NCBI GenBank assembly: GCA_027405735.1
Contig: JAPEHQ010000001.1
Location: 2,790,001-2,854,000 of the forward strand
From: Mucor racemosus
Taxonomy: Eukaryota > Mucoromycota > Mucoromycetes > Mucorales > Mucoraceae
Direction: 5' to 3'
Length of the DNA: 64,000 nucleotides
The notes under the pieces were generated by a model that saw only the letters and a program-made list of their open reading frames with translations, did not search any database and was not told the DNA's origin. How positions within the stretch are numbered: the stretch's first letter is position 1; every line of letters begins with the position of its first letter. Below, piece by piece: positions 22,553-33,410 of the stretch. Both the position numbers and the translations under genes were made by a program.

Positions 22553-24940
22553 CGTGTACGTATATTCAAAGAGAAAAGAAAGAGAGAGAAAAGAATCAAA
22601 AAGAAAGAAAAAGGATATAGTTTTATAGGTTTTATTGTACTACTTGTTAAATGGATTTATGTGGGTGCCCTTCCACAATCATTGACATTATAACAATTTA
22701 GGCAACTTGCCTAAGTTTGGGGCGCAGCCTTGTATATTTAAAAAAAGCTGTAATCATGGGATACAGCAGATAGAAACCAAGAAACTATAATATTTCATGC
22801 ATTTGATCCCAATAAAACAGACTAAATTTTTATTATGGGCTGCAACTCTATTAGTTTGGTTTTGACATGAAATTACAAATCTAATAAAAAGAAGAAGTCT
22901 ATTTTAAATGATTCACATTATGTGAATCCAGATCTGCCGATTGATGGATGTAACATACAAAATTTCAAGTGTAACAATAGGAACTACATGTATAGCCCTC
23001 ATTTTGTCTTTATCCAACAAGTGTAAATAATACTCAGCTTTATGGAGAGCTTATAATAGCTTCAAGTAAAAAAAAAAAGCCAGAAGTATTGACGTTGTAT
23101 TATACGCATAATTATCGGTTGTATCCTTTTTTAAAAAAGATCTCAATAACAGAGAAATTGAAACACTTACACAGACTTCCATTAATTCCTTTTGCCATAC
23201 GTCAAAGGAAAAAAGGGGAGGAGGAGGAAAGGTTAGTGGGATCCCATCCTGTTTTTTTTTTTACTCGCTGGCCTAACTTTTGAGATCAAGAATTGATGTT
23301 ATGCCCCTTCAAAATTCTCCAAAACCACGGATTAACTGTACATATATATTTAGCACCACATGTTTTTATACTAACATGTCGTACATTTCTTGTTCTTATT
23401 CTCTTGTTTGTAGAACAAGAAATGGCTTAGATATTAATTACACACTCCTCGAAAAGTCCGGAAATCTTGTCTCTCCAAAACCCATTATCATAGTGCCTCC
23501 ATCATTACATCAAATTGTCACAAGCTGACAAATGGCCTTTTTAACTTGAAACTCACTGTCCGTGGATAGGGTCCTCTGATCCAATATAAAAGCCTATTAA
23601 TTTGATATACTGGTAATACCTACGCATTGTAGTGATTAAATGATCTGTTCAATTTGTTAATTAAATATATTACATGTCAATACAGGCGCTTTTTGTCTAT
23701 CAAATAGCACAAGGCTTATGAAAACATAAAATGTCATTTCGTAACTACTTTTTGCATTTGATTTTTATATAATAAAGCAAGCTGAATTTGCATATATCTT
23801 ATTTATAATATCATCACTGAAACTTTGCGATCACATGACATCCATTTTATCATTCAAGAAAATCCCCTTTTTATGCAAGATTTTTATTGTATAAATAAAC
23901 CATCTTGTTAATATCATCTCATTTCATCTTCATCAACATCCTCGTTGTTTTTTTATATCTTGTATAAGAACCCCGACGAAGTTATAGACATATGCTAATC
24001 CAAAGAACTTTTAAGCACTGAAGATGGTAGAAAAAATCACCAAATGATAGTAAAAGCAGTGGTTATACGAGAAGAGGATTCGATGAGATGTCCAGAGATA
24101 AAATTATACATGATATTAACATAGCAGCCAATTTGATTGTAGGAAAGGATTCAAAAAAAAGAAAGGAAACCATGTAGTCAGCTGGCGTCATTGCTTTATT
24201 TATATATTGCTGTAAAATAAGAAAGATACTTGTTGCACGTATAATTCTGAAATTACAGATTATTGTTACATTACTATCATCTGCATAATATAGCAATGAA
24301 AAAAAAAGGAATTATTAACCAATAGTTATATGTGATAAATATAATTGTTAAGGATGCCGCTCGTCTGGATTCTCCATCTTGGTGGCTACATTTTCTGATA
24401 CGCTTTCTAGGAATTAACCGTTGAGTTATTATTGATACAAATGCTTGGAATAATTCTTTGTTTAATTTTCCAATCACTCAATAAATACATAATCAGCAAA
24501 CAATTAAATAAGGAGTTGTTTGCCAATTATCAAAACGATTGTTTTATTAAGCATGCTTCCTTTCAAAATTTTTATTGCGAGCCATTCGACAATAACACTG
24601 CTCACATAGTGCAGCTGTATTCTGCTGGTATTTGGTATAATACTTGGAACAAAGCTACAATAAATTTAGGATGTATACACCTTGAATATTCCACTAAATA
24701 TATAGTACGATTAGTCACATTACGTCTCCTATCCCTAAAAATAGTTTATAGCTCACGAAAGACTCAAAAACAGGTAAAATTCACTACCTGTTCCTTAATA
24801 ACAGGGTTCGACTTTTCACTCCTGCTCAAGTTTTTTTTTTCACTGAATAATAGTAAGAAAAAATTATATGCCGCTATACCTGAGACCAAGTTTAATCCAA
24901 AAATGTGTTTTCTGAAATATCCTAATTTCTACTAAAACGT
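22553..24940. other. Gene-poor spacer, nothing recognised
   Basis: No family is recognised in any frame. A plus-strand open frame at 24432-24935 (167 codons) lacks recognisable domains, is rich in Ile/Asn/Lys/Phe as expected of AT-rich noncoding DNA, and its codons look random. Around 23880-23960 a C/T-rich tract follows AT-rich sequence and resembles a promoter/leader, but no coding exon follows. I treat the region as noncoding or decayed. Confidence 0.4.
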
Positions 24941-24949
24941 TTCGATAAC

Positions 24950-26050
24950 AAAACTTACTTGTTTTGAAGTGCTCTTTAACAAATCTGAATTTGAAAGACC
25001 TTGAAAGCACTTGTTTTATTTCATTTTTTTTTTTTATCTTTTTAGAGTAGGTTAAGAAATATTGGTTAAATTGAGCGCGATTTTTTTATTATCATCTCAT
25101 GAACCCCACTAAACTCTATCGGACACAACTTAATTATTTTCAAAGTAATGGTTTGCTGTGGAGATATCCCCAAAAATATAAAAAAAGAAAGCATTACATT
25201 CCACATACTAAAGTTACACTCCACATATTAAAGTTACACTCCACATATTATGGTTACACTCCATACATATTATGGTTACACTCCATAAATTAAAATGGAT
25301 TTTTTTTTCCAAAAATCAGATCTCCAATTTTTTCACATGAATTTTTTCCTATGTTGAAGTAAGAATAAATTTCAATACAAGCCAAGTCTGTAATAAAGAA
25401 GTTGGTATTCATATATTTTTGGCTCTTTTTTGTGCGAAGATATAGCCGCTCAAACATTTTGTGAAGTATAACAAAAACAAGCATAACTGCTGATTTTATT
25501 AAATGAATATTAGGTGTCGTTATAATGAAAGTTGCTTTTCAGTGTTATTTGCATATAATTTGTTAAATAAAATACGGTTAAAATAAAATTTCAAAGATTG
25601 TAGTCCATAAAAAGCTCCAAAAACATATAAATCATTAACCCCTCTTCAGTAAGTTATTGAAGCAGAATGTCGTCAGTTTAATAAGCATTATAGGTTAGTA
25701 GCAATATCTATAGGTGCATCGTTAGTTTTTTCAAAAATATTAATTTTTGATGGAGTAATGAAGACACCAAGGCGTACTCTTGTTTTTTTACCCCAACCCC
25801 CATCCAAAAATCGCGGTTTTGAGCGATTTTCAAAACAAAATTGTAAAAATCTCTTATTTCAATTAGTATGAATTGATGGAAAGTTTTGAGGGCTACAAAT
25901 AACAATTTATAGCCTACAGTTTACTACTATATCATCGGTTGAGTAAATTCGGAAAATCGATAATTTTTTCTTCAACTTTGGCTTTTACAGCTAAATAGAT
26001 TTAAGAAGTTGAAGCTTTGAGCTTTAATATCTCTGTGAGATGCACAAGAT
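24950..26050 (+). repeat. Dispersed repeat family A, copy 2 (probably two overlapping fragments)
   Basis: Part 24950-25190 matches the distal module (AAAACTTACTTGTTTT, then TCTGAATTTGAAA, then ACTCTATCGGACACAA). Part 25195-26050 matches the proximal module, starting with tandem TTACACTCCACATATTAAAG units, then AATCAGATCTCCAA, GATATAGCCG, and a conserved block around 25790 (CCCCAACCCCCATCCAAAAA). The modules follow the same order in the copy at 44680-45940. No coding capacity is seen. Confidence 0.75.
25194..25294 (+). repeat. 22-25 bp tandem repeat (minisatellite head of family A)
   Basis: About five units of a TTACACTCCAYAWATTAWRG-type sequence in tandem, with small length differences. The same unit in four copies heads the family A copy at 44687, and a single unit occurs near 4355. 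Confidence 0.8.
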
Positions 26051-26509
26051 TTAGAATAAATATTGTAGCAAGAAAAAATGTATAATTTAATAAAGAAACA
26101 TGTTAAATTAAATCCGACACAAAAACTGAAGATCATTATTTAATATCAATAATTTGTCCTATTTATTATATACAAATTCTATATTACATTTATCCGTTAG
26201 ATCAGTAATGGATCGATTATATCTTTCTGACATGGAATGTCAGATCAATCTATTTACATTAGTAACACAGCACATTTAAGTTGAGCTTATTTTAGATAGC
26301 TAAATCCGACAAGTAGATACTGTATGTCTCACATATCCCGTTTCCTGGATATTACTTTAGAACAATAAGAGCAATCAAGTATGTTACCACAGATCAGTTA
26401 GTTGACTTCTTATCAATAAGGATTACAAATCAAAAGGTGCATTATCTTACAAATAACCGGTGGAGGCAACACTCTGCGAAAAATTACGCTATATTAGCAA
26501 TTTCTTAAT

Positions 26510-26830
26510 AAAATTTACTTGCTTTTAAGTGCTCTATAGTATGCCTGAATTTGAGAATTTTAAGTAATTATTTCATTTTTTTGATATGTTTTTGCAGTAT
26601 TTTTTTTACATTCATGCCATTAATCTTGTCCAGCTCTATCGGACACAATTTACTTTTTAAAATATTAATTTTTCCTGGAGATATTCTCAAAATTGTGTAT
26701 AAAGAGATACTCTTGCTTTTATCTTTAATTTTTTCTGTGTATACCCTCATTCTAAGTTCTGGGTTTGAAAAAAATTGACAAAAATTTGCTTTTTTTACGC
26801 ACAATGTTACTAGAAAATTTAGCAATGACT
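26510..26830 (+). repeat. Dispersed repeat family A, distal module only
   Basis: Matches the distal module of the 44680-45940 copy: TTACTTGCTTTTAAGTGCTC, a T-rich block, CAGCTCTATCGGACACAATT, GGAGATATTCTCAAAA and GTGTATACCCTCATTC. Similarity continues weakly to about 26990. Confidence 0.7.
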
Positions 26831-27009
26831 AAATCAATAGATAATTTTGTTGCATATCATCTCAATTACGTACATTCGAAACATACTTATAAAAAGTGAT
26901 TTGCGTCTTCAAAAAACTTTCGAAATTTTGATTTTACGCAAAATTTAATGTGAAAATTTTGTCTGAATTTTGTTTAGGTAGATGCAGAATCCAAGAGTAT
27001 ACAAAAAAA

Positions 27010-27230
27010 TTTCGTACTGTTGTATAATTATTACCTACTATTATCTACACTCATTACATCTGATTACACTCTATGACTCTCATTATGTAAGCTCAATTAC
27101 CGGAGTAACTCGGCTATATCAGCATAACTATGATTCTGAAATCTATGAAGAATGAAGGATATTAACTAATAGCCTATATAGATGCAGTGTATTATTAAAT
27201 GCTTTATCTATTAATTTATACTGCCATTTT
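27010..27230 (+). repeat. Dispersed repeat family F, copy without the chromovirus
   Basis: Contains TGTATAATTATTACCTACTA, ATTATGTAAGCTCAATTACC, GGAGTAACTCGGCTATATC and TTAACTAATAGCCTATATA. The same blocks flank the LTR retrotransposon at 45955-46246 and 52717-53120. Here the GTAAC sequence (27098-27102) is single, so this copy represents the empty site. About 27290-27310 a TATATAAAAACCC box suggests that family F may itself be an old LTR. Confidence 0.65.
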
Positions 27231-28019
27231 GAGCAGTTCAGCAATTCCTATCTTCTACTACTAAATCTGTCATATTAGTATATATAAAAACCCTACTGTC
27301 TCATGAATAAAAGAATAAGGATCAGTTTAGTTGTGGTCTTTTGGTTTGACCCACAGTTGTGTCGTTCTGAAATACTATATACTAAATATATAGTCAAATA
27401 TCAAACGTAAAAAAGATATCCTTCCTGGTTTATTACTACTGTTATGGAATATATGAGGATATTTACGGAAAAAAATATAAAACATAGTACAACAGTAAAA
27501 AGTCAACTAGATAAATATAGATTTTTATTATCAAGTTAACCAAAGTTTATTAAACTGCAGAACTCTACTTTGACAGGTAGATGTTCCTCTTTATATAGTT
27601 TTACTATGAATAAATGTTACAGTATAATGTTAGTGTCCCTTGGCATCTATGCTATTATGTGGATTATCAATCATACATCAGATCAAGTCATTAACATCTT
27701 CATTGTTGTAGTGCTAAATGCTATCTTAGAGAGCTAGTCATATACTAAAATATGATCATAGTCTATTATAGCGTATTTATTCACTTTATCCGAATGCACT
27801 CATTAATCTATCTTTTACTGTAAAATGACTAAGGTCCTTTATTTCGGCTATATACTTAGTTTGTATTTAGAATAAAATAACATAATTCATATCTCGTTAT
27901 AGGATAAATTTATTTGCGTCTGCGGTGGTGCTATAAGTTTAATGCCAGATAAAATGGAGATGTATTCCACAATTACAAAACAAAATACTATTTAAGTATT
28001 TATTTACAGTCATCACTAA
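27231..28019. other. Intergenic, no gene
   Basis: AT-rich sequence without open frames of note. It may include the rest of the family F repeat but I found no second copy to define its end. Confidence 0.4.
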
Positions 28020-28365
28020 TAATTATTTAAAACGAGCCGAGCTTTTTTTATGCAGCCGAGCTTTTTTTTATTCGTGACTAGTGACTAGAGCCCGTTCACC
28101 CTACAAGAGCTTTTTTATGCAGCGACTAAAACTCATCATCCCAATGCGAGCTTTATTTTACCTTTCAAATGACAATTATCTAAAGTAAAGCAAACCTATG
28201 AACGTCAATTGGCAATTATTTAAAATAGTAATGTTATATCATTTACTAATTATTATTTAAATTTGAACTTTTTGAAAAGAAGGCAGAAGACAAGAAGCTC
28301 GCTCTTCCCTACACGAGCTTTTTAAAAAGAAGTCAAAAGCTCGGCTCGTGTTTTATACTTAATTA
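28020..28365 (+). mobile_element. MITE-like element (family C), copy 1
   Basis: A 346-bp noncoding element bounded by imperfect terminal inverted repeats: left TAATTATTTAAAACGAGCC followed by GAGCTTTT, right AAAAGCTCGGCTCG followed by TGTTTTATACTTAATTA. A second copy in opposite orientation is at 54910-55212, sharing both ends and most of the interior (for example TTTGAACTTTTTGAAAAGA and GCTCTTCCCTA). No target duplication could be identified. Copy 1 has a partial internal duplication of the left GCCGAGCTTTTTTT end. Confidence 0.7.
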
Positions 28366-29384
28366 GAACTCAGCACTTATGGAGCGAGGTTCAGGTACGA
28401 ATTGAGATCAGTTATTTTGTATGAAATGATAATGACAACTTTGGTCTATAAAAGATTCTATTTCATTGCACAAGTGTTGCCATATGTTATAACATATATT
28501 CGTTTCACCAATGAAAAGGAAAAAGCAACAGCAAAAGTAATCACTGACGAATAACGTTCACAAAACAGCCGAGCGCAAGCGAGCTCAAATAAGTTAATCG
28601 AGCGTTATGGAGCTTCAAAAATATTTTAAAATAATGCAATCAAGCGGTGGCATAATTAAGCAAGCTCAAATCAGGCAGTTTGAATATTTTATATTAAATG
28701 AAACAAAACTAGTATATATACGGTATACTAGCCGTTCGATTTCGCTACGCTCAAAATTACGGCGCCGCTTTGTGGGCTCGCTTTTGCAGTTTTTTTAATG
28801 AATGTATCATGGCTGGCAGCCCTATCTCGTTACAATTAATTACTGTCGCCACTATATTTAAAAAATGTATATTTTTATAACAAATACGAATGGGGTTTAT
28901 AAATATCCTTTTCTTAAAAAATTAAAATTCTGATCTTTTTTTGGCTGCTCTTTTTTTTAAAACCCGCCTTTTGTAGTATATTATTAAAAAGTATCTGCTA
29001 TCCTTCCTCTTTACTCATTATTTGAACACGCAGATGGTTATGTGTTATTATATGTATGATATAAAATGGTCGCCTATACACCCAGCCTTGTTTGGTACTG
29101 TATACAGTAAAAAAGGGTAAAATTTATAAAAAAAAAAGCTTTAAAAGAGATACTGTTTAAATCCTTCTCTACTTAATTATGGATAATCTACAATAAAATG
29201 CTATTTCTACTTCTCTATTTAAATTATTTGGTTATTGATATTTATTTGGCAGTTGTTCTGCTGTCGACTTTCAGTTATTCCGCAATTTTGAATATATTGT
29301 TCAGTTTTTGAGTCCTTGATTTACCTGATCAAGTACGGCTCTTAAATTGGTTTTTGACAACCTCAGCTGTCAATCATGCGTTCA
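28366..29384. other. Gene-free stretch with a foldback-type terminus and family E repeat
   Basis: At 28554-28571 there is an ACGTTCACAAAACAGCCG sequence related to the termini at 53454 and 54480-54497, followed by GAGCGCAAGCGAGCTC. At about 28710-28860 lies a family E unit (CGCTACGCTC, ACGGCGCCGC, AATGAATGTATCATGGCTGG). No gene is seen. A short frame at 28607-28798 runs through these repeats and is not credible. Confidence 0.5.
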
Positions 29385-30125
29385 AATGCTGCTGAATTTT
29401 ACACTTCTACAGACCATCACTACCTTGGCTTGTTATTAGACCAACAAAAGGCTTATGATCGAGTTAGCTTAGAGTATCTAGAACAGGTTCTCCTTCATTA
29501 CGGTTTCCCTTCTGTCTTCGTCCAGTCCCTGTATTCGCTGTTTAAACACAACAAAATTCATATTAATGTCAATGGAGTCATCTCTACACCGACTGTTCTC
29601 AAATTGCGTGGGTTGAAGCAAGGTGATCCTATTTCTTGTATTCTGTACAACTTCTCCCTTGAACCTTTGTTACGCAGTATTCTTGATGACCCTCGATTTT
29701 CTGGCTTTCACTTCTTAGAGCGGCGCCCTCAAAATGAACTGACGACCCTGCCGCCAATCAAACTCTTATGCTATGCTAATGTTACTCTTCTGTTCCTTCG
29801 GAACTCTATTGACATTGATCACATGTTGCAATACCTGGAGCTGTATAGTGCTGCTTCCAACGACGCACAAATCAACTTCCATAAAATAGGTTACTACAAC
29901 AAAAAGTCAATACACGACTGTCAATGCCCATCTACAATTCAGAATTATATCAAGCACCACATTGTCTCTTTTGTCTCCAGGATACTGAAACCATTTCACA
30001 TTTTTTCTTCTATTGTCATACCAAGTTTTCCTTCTGAACCAAGCTCATTGAGGAATTTCTTTGGCCGGGTACTACTGTCCACGATATTAAAGCCTCTCTC
30101 ACAACCCTTAATTTTGAGCCAATAA
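29376..30125 (+). pseudogene. LINE reverse transcriptase fragment with destroyed active site
   Basis: Open for 249 codons, but the first codons belong to the flanking target site and the natural protein N terminus (endonuclease and RT start) is missing. The RT fingers/palm region is recognisable to about codon 165; the active-site YADD is YANV. The last part (from about 29890) is shifted relative to the true C-terminal frame. It cannot make an active enzyme. Confidence 0.85.
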
Positions 30126-30487
30126 TTGTTAGGCCTTCCTGTCCATACGAGCCCACAATTATCCTCCTCATTGCCATCTCCGAGTTGTGAAAAGATCACT
30201 GGCGCTTTGTGGTTGATCAAACCCCCTTTCATCCCAAAAATGTTGTCTCTGCTACTTCTGCTGCTCTCAAGAAACGCTTTGCTGAAGACCATCTCTCTGA
30301 TATTCAATAGTCCTTTCTGTTTGTCCTCTCCCTCCTTTCATTTTGTTTACTTAGATTAGTTTCGTTTATCCCTTTTTTTATTTTTTATATACGTATATCA
30401 TTATCCATCCTTCTTGTTGAGCACCGCTTTACTTTCAGCTATCGCTGCAGGTATACGTGCAACAAATAAAACTCATTTAAAAAAAAA
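29385..30487 (+). mobile_element. 5'-truncated non-LTR retrotransposon (LINE), inactive
   Basis: The insert starts directly in reverse-transcriptase coding sequence: GLLLDQQKAYDRVSLEYLEQ (RT block with the first catalytic Asp), then LRGLKQGDPISCILYNFSLE. The catalytic YADD box reads YANV, so both aspartates are lost. Past 29890 the frame breaks. In other frames a zinc-binding RT C terminus is visible (ETISHFFFYCHTKF, then LTTLNFEPIIVRP). An AT-rich 3' region ends with AATAAA (30464-30469) and an A tail at about 30477-30487. An 11-13 bp target duplication, (AA)TCATGCGTTCA, lies at 29372-29384 and 30486-30498. The element is therefore a typical target-primed insertion truncated at its 5' end to about 1.1 kb. 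Confidence 0.88.
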
Positions 30488-30498
30488 TCATGCGTTCA

Positions 30499-30757
30499 GA
30501 ACAGCCCTTACTTGTTCTATTTGATTCGCATGAAACTTTTAGGTAGCGGTTTTTTATTTATAATACAACACATTATGAGTACCCTTGATATCTTTGATAC
30601 ATTAGAATATTCTTGGTTATTTATGGTTTATATTCATAATCTCTTATTTGAACTGCATGGCATGGTTTCAAATGAGATGGCTTTTAATTTATTATGTGGG
30701 GAAATACTACCTAGTTCAGCACACTGTAGATAGAACTGGCCAATTTGATTTATGAAA
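30499..30757. other. Flank of the LINE insertion, no gene
   Basis: Sequence following the right target duplication. A 73-codon frame (30512-30733) has no recognised similarity and looks like chance in AT-rich DNA. Confidence 0.4.
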
Positions 30758-31395
30758 TTTTACAGTAATAAACTTGAATCGAGTGGATACAACATCATAG
30801 ATTTTCAAAAAAGCTTTCAAATATCATAAAATCTCTTATTTTTAAGACTTACAAGGCTTATAAGCGGCATTTTGATTTCAAAATAATTCTTGCCCAGATC
30901 ATCAATTTTGATATTTCCCGAATTTTTTTTCTGATTTTGCAAATTTAGGGTTAACTCTACTACCAATTACAAAAACAAAAAATATCTACATACACATTAT
31001 TTGGTGCTTTATTTAAGCAATAGAAAATAAAGAATATTTTTATTGCAAAATATTGCATAAAAATCCTTTAACCAAAAAACCGTTTTTGGAACAAAAGTGC
31101 AAAATTTTATTATTTAACTTTTAATTTTAAGCTTGTATAAAATGCGTATTAGTTATGGCTACAATTTACTCTCACATTGTAGTATATTCAAACTTTGATT
31201 TTGGTATCAAAATTTGATTTTTCTGTTTTTTGATCAAAATCATGAGTGTTGGTAAGGATAAAATGAGTCCCGAAAATGTTCGCTACAAAAACTGAATTTT
31301 CAGACCATGTATGGTTAATTACAAAAAAAAAAAAAAAAACGAAAAAAAATGCTTTTTGTTTAAAACTTGGATATATCATAATATAAAAGAGTTAG
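30758..31395 (+). repeat. Dispersed repeat family B, copy 1
   Basis: Matches 63397-64000 in the same orientation over its whole length. Shared blocks include AGTAATAAACTTGAATCG, AAATCTCTTATTTTTAAGAC, GGCTTATAAGCGG, AGATCATCAATTTTGA and a nearly unchanged stretch from about 31197 (TGATTTTGGTATCAAAATTT, ATCATGAGTGTTGGTAAGGA). Interior differences are mostly single bases, so the copies look moderately young. No coding capacity or clear termini are seen; the second copy runs off the window. Confidence 0.85.
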
Positions 31396-32560
31396 TAACT
31401 CAATCTCGCTACACTCAATTATTTTTTTATAAGGTAGAACGCAGTGGATATACTCTATTCATTATTATTTAATGTGAAGACTTAATATACATGAAGCTCC
31501 TACAAAAACGCTTTATGTAGTAGAACGTAAACCACGGTCAAGAGATTGAGAGGTCTCCACAAGTGGGTCTACTGTAAGCAAAGTCGCTATAATGATGATA
31601 TTATGAAAGAGGGGAAAGAAATCGACTAATACAGTGCTGCACCTAGAGCCAAACGGGCATGTGGGAAAACGTCATACGAAAAGTTGTGAATTGGTGACAT
31701 GACACTAAACAGGAAATACAGTATTACATAACACTATCAAACAAAACTTGCTGCCACCAAGATTCAAACTTGAGGCCTTGCACTTGGGAAGCACACGCCT
31801 TAACCATTCGGCCCAACTACCAAGGGCCTACACTCAACTATAGCGTCGCCCTGCATGCTTTTTTATTTTGCAATTTGTTGTACATAATATTATAAATATC
31901 CTTTTAATCTCACTACGCTTGTTTTTGCAATCTTTTTTAAAAAAAGATGTTATATTTATATATAGCCCTTTAATGTAGCTGTACTCTTGCACTTTATCTG
32001 TAATTAATGTGCTTTAATAGTGGATATTTTGCTTGCTACGCTCGTTTCTATAATTTTTTTTTATGATAATAAATACTTTATATTAATAATTAAAAGTCTT
32101 TTGATCTCGCTGCGCTCGTTTTTGCAATGTGTACTATGATTAAGTATTACAAATAGCCATTTAATCTTGCTATGCCCGATTACGGCAAAGACATCGTCCT
32201 GTGAGCTTTTTTTATAGCTTTTTCTTAAATAATTAACGTATTATATATGATAGATATATAATCTCGCTATACTCGATGAAGGCGTTGCCCTGAGAGTTTG
32301 CTTTCGCAATATTGTTAATGAATATATTATGACTGGCAACTCTATCCCGCTACTCTCGATTACTGCCTCTCTAGTCGAGAAATTCATGTTTTTATGGTGT
32401 TTATTTAATGTACAGATATAAATGAGGTTTATATAGTCTTTTTTCAATGGAAATTCTGATGCTTTGATTGACCTGTCCCTTATTTTTTTAAAAAACCGTT
32501 TGTAGTATATTATTAGGAAGATGGCAATGGCAACTATCAAAAATGATAAGTACACATCTT
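31396..32560. repeat. Cluster of short family E repeats
   Basis: Units resembling CTCGCTACRCTCGATTACGG, often followed by CGTCGCCCTG and TTTTTGCAATNTTTTTTAAT, recur near 31403, 31832, 31908, 32030, 32103, 32152, 32262 and 32343. The same unit occurs at about 28730 and 63170. The units are less AT-rich than their surroundings. Spacing is irregular, about 50-120 bases. A tRNA-like sequence lies within the cluster and is listed separately. Confidence 0.6.
31741..31832 (-). repeat. Degenerate tRNA-like sequence, possible SINE head
   Basis: On the minus strand the sequence shows a D-arm-like GCCGAATGGTTAAGGC, an anticodon-arm-like TGTGC-TTCCCAA-GTGCA (loop would read CCC), and a T-arm-like TCAAG-TTTGAAT-CTTGG (usual TTCGAAT). 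The region that should form the acceptor stem does not pair (5' TGGTAGT against 3' GGCAGC). It is therefore not an intact tRNA but a tRNA pseudogene or the promoter head of a SINE, with the body lying toward lower coordinates (about 31500-31740). Confidence 0.5.
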
Positions 32561-33400
32561 TTTGATGCATAATCAAGCTGCAATGAAATGTGTTGCATAA
32601 TTTATCTCATGCCATTAAAGATTCAAAATAAATCACCATTTTGATAAAATTCAAATTAAAAAAAAAAAAAACTCAAATCTCAATAATTACATTTTAAAAT
32701 AAAGAATCAAAAACCGTGAAAAAAAAAATACTTATGCGTGTGATATACCGTATAATGGGTAAACAATCTTGGCTTTACTAGTAGAGGAGAAAGATACAAT
32801 AGAAGATACACAGGAAATCAGCTGCTGCATCAGGTTCGTCCTTGGCATAAATCATATTTTACTTAGCCATGATCGGTAGATGCGAGACATTCATCGTCTA
32901 GGACTCCACAATTAAGCCAGTCAGACCATAAAGCAGCGCGGCTAGTGCGAATATATACGTTTGAAGGAATGTCATTTACATGGTATTATTCCAGAATATA
33001 TTCAATTAGTCTGTTTGTAATCATATTTTGCTAAAAAAGATATACTAGTACACCGTGGGTATAATAGAAGGATTTTTCTCTAGATATATATGCATCAAAC
33101 AACTAATTTTTGTTTAATCCGTTGAACATTTTTTAATCAAAAGGAGTTTTACAGCTGTACCATTCAATCCCCATCATCAAACACAAATCGATATTTCGAC
33201 AGTTTTTGCCACTTTGGTACAAAGAAGAGCCCTTCCTCGCTTCCAAAAATATAAATTGTGCGGTTACTCCAGAGTTCTTCATTTGGGTGATATTGACCGA
33301 CTGATCGCCTCCACAAATATAAACTGAAACTCAGTGGGTGGTTCTATCCGGGGTAACTATTTGTAATGACATCTAATTGGATTAAACTAGCAGAAATTTC
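32561..33400. other. Gene-free stretch with a coding-like remnant
   Basis: AT-rich with no complete gene. The section 33166-33346 is less AT-rich and has a good coding-like frame on the minus strand (listed separately). Section 32820-32990 is also less AT-rich but is broken by stops in all frames. Confidence 0.4.
33166..33346 (-). pseudogene. Coding-like remnant of unknown origin
   Basis: A stop-to-stop minus-strand frame of about 59 codons with a composition unlike the surrounding noncoding DNA. It contains LWRRSVGQYHPNEELW, IYIFGSEEGLFFVPKW and RFVFDDGD before a TGA. Trp and charged residues are frequent, which is not expected from AT-rich noise. There is no start codon and no flanking exon that I could join, so it is probably the tail of a decayed gene or mobile-element protein. 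Family not recognised. Confidence 0.35.
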
Positions 33401-33410
33401 GTTTAATCTT

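Noticed and set aside
24432..24935. 167-codon plus-strand open frame
   Set aside because: No family similarity, AT-driven composition (Ile, Asn, Lys, Phe), and surrounded by repeats; no splice partners.
25194..25294. Regular short repeats that might suggest a CRISPR array
   Set aside because: Units are directly tandem with no unique spacers, the genome is eukaryotic, and the same units head another dispersed repeat.
30512..30733. 73-codon frame after the LINE
   Set aside because: No similarity and lies in AT-rich flank; may be a chance frame.
31741..31832. Functional tRNA gene (anticodon CCC)
   Set aside because: The acceptor stem does not pair and the T-loop is altered, so it is called tRNA-derived only.
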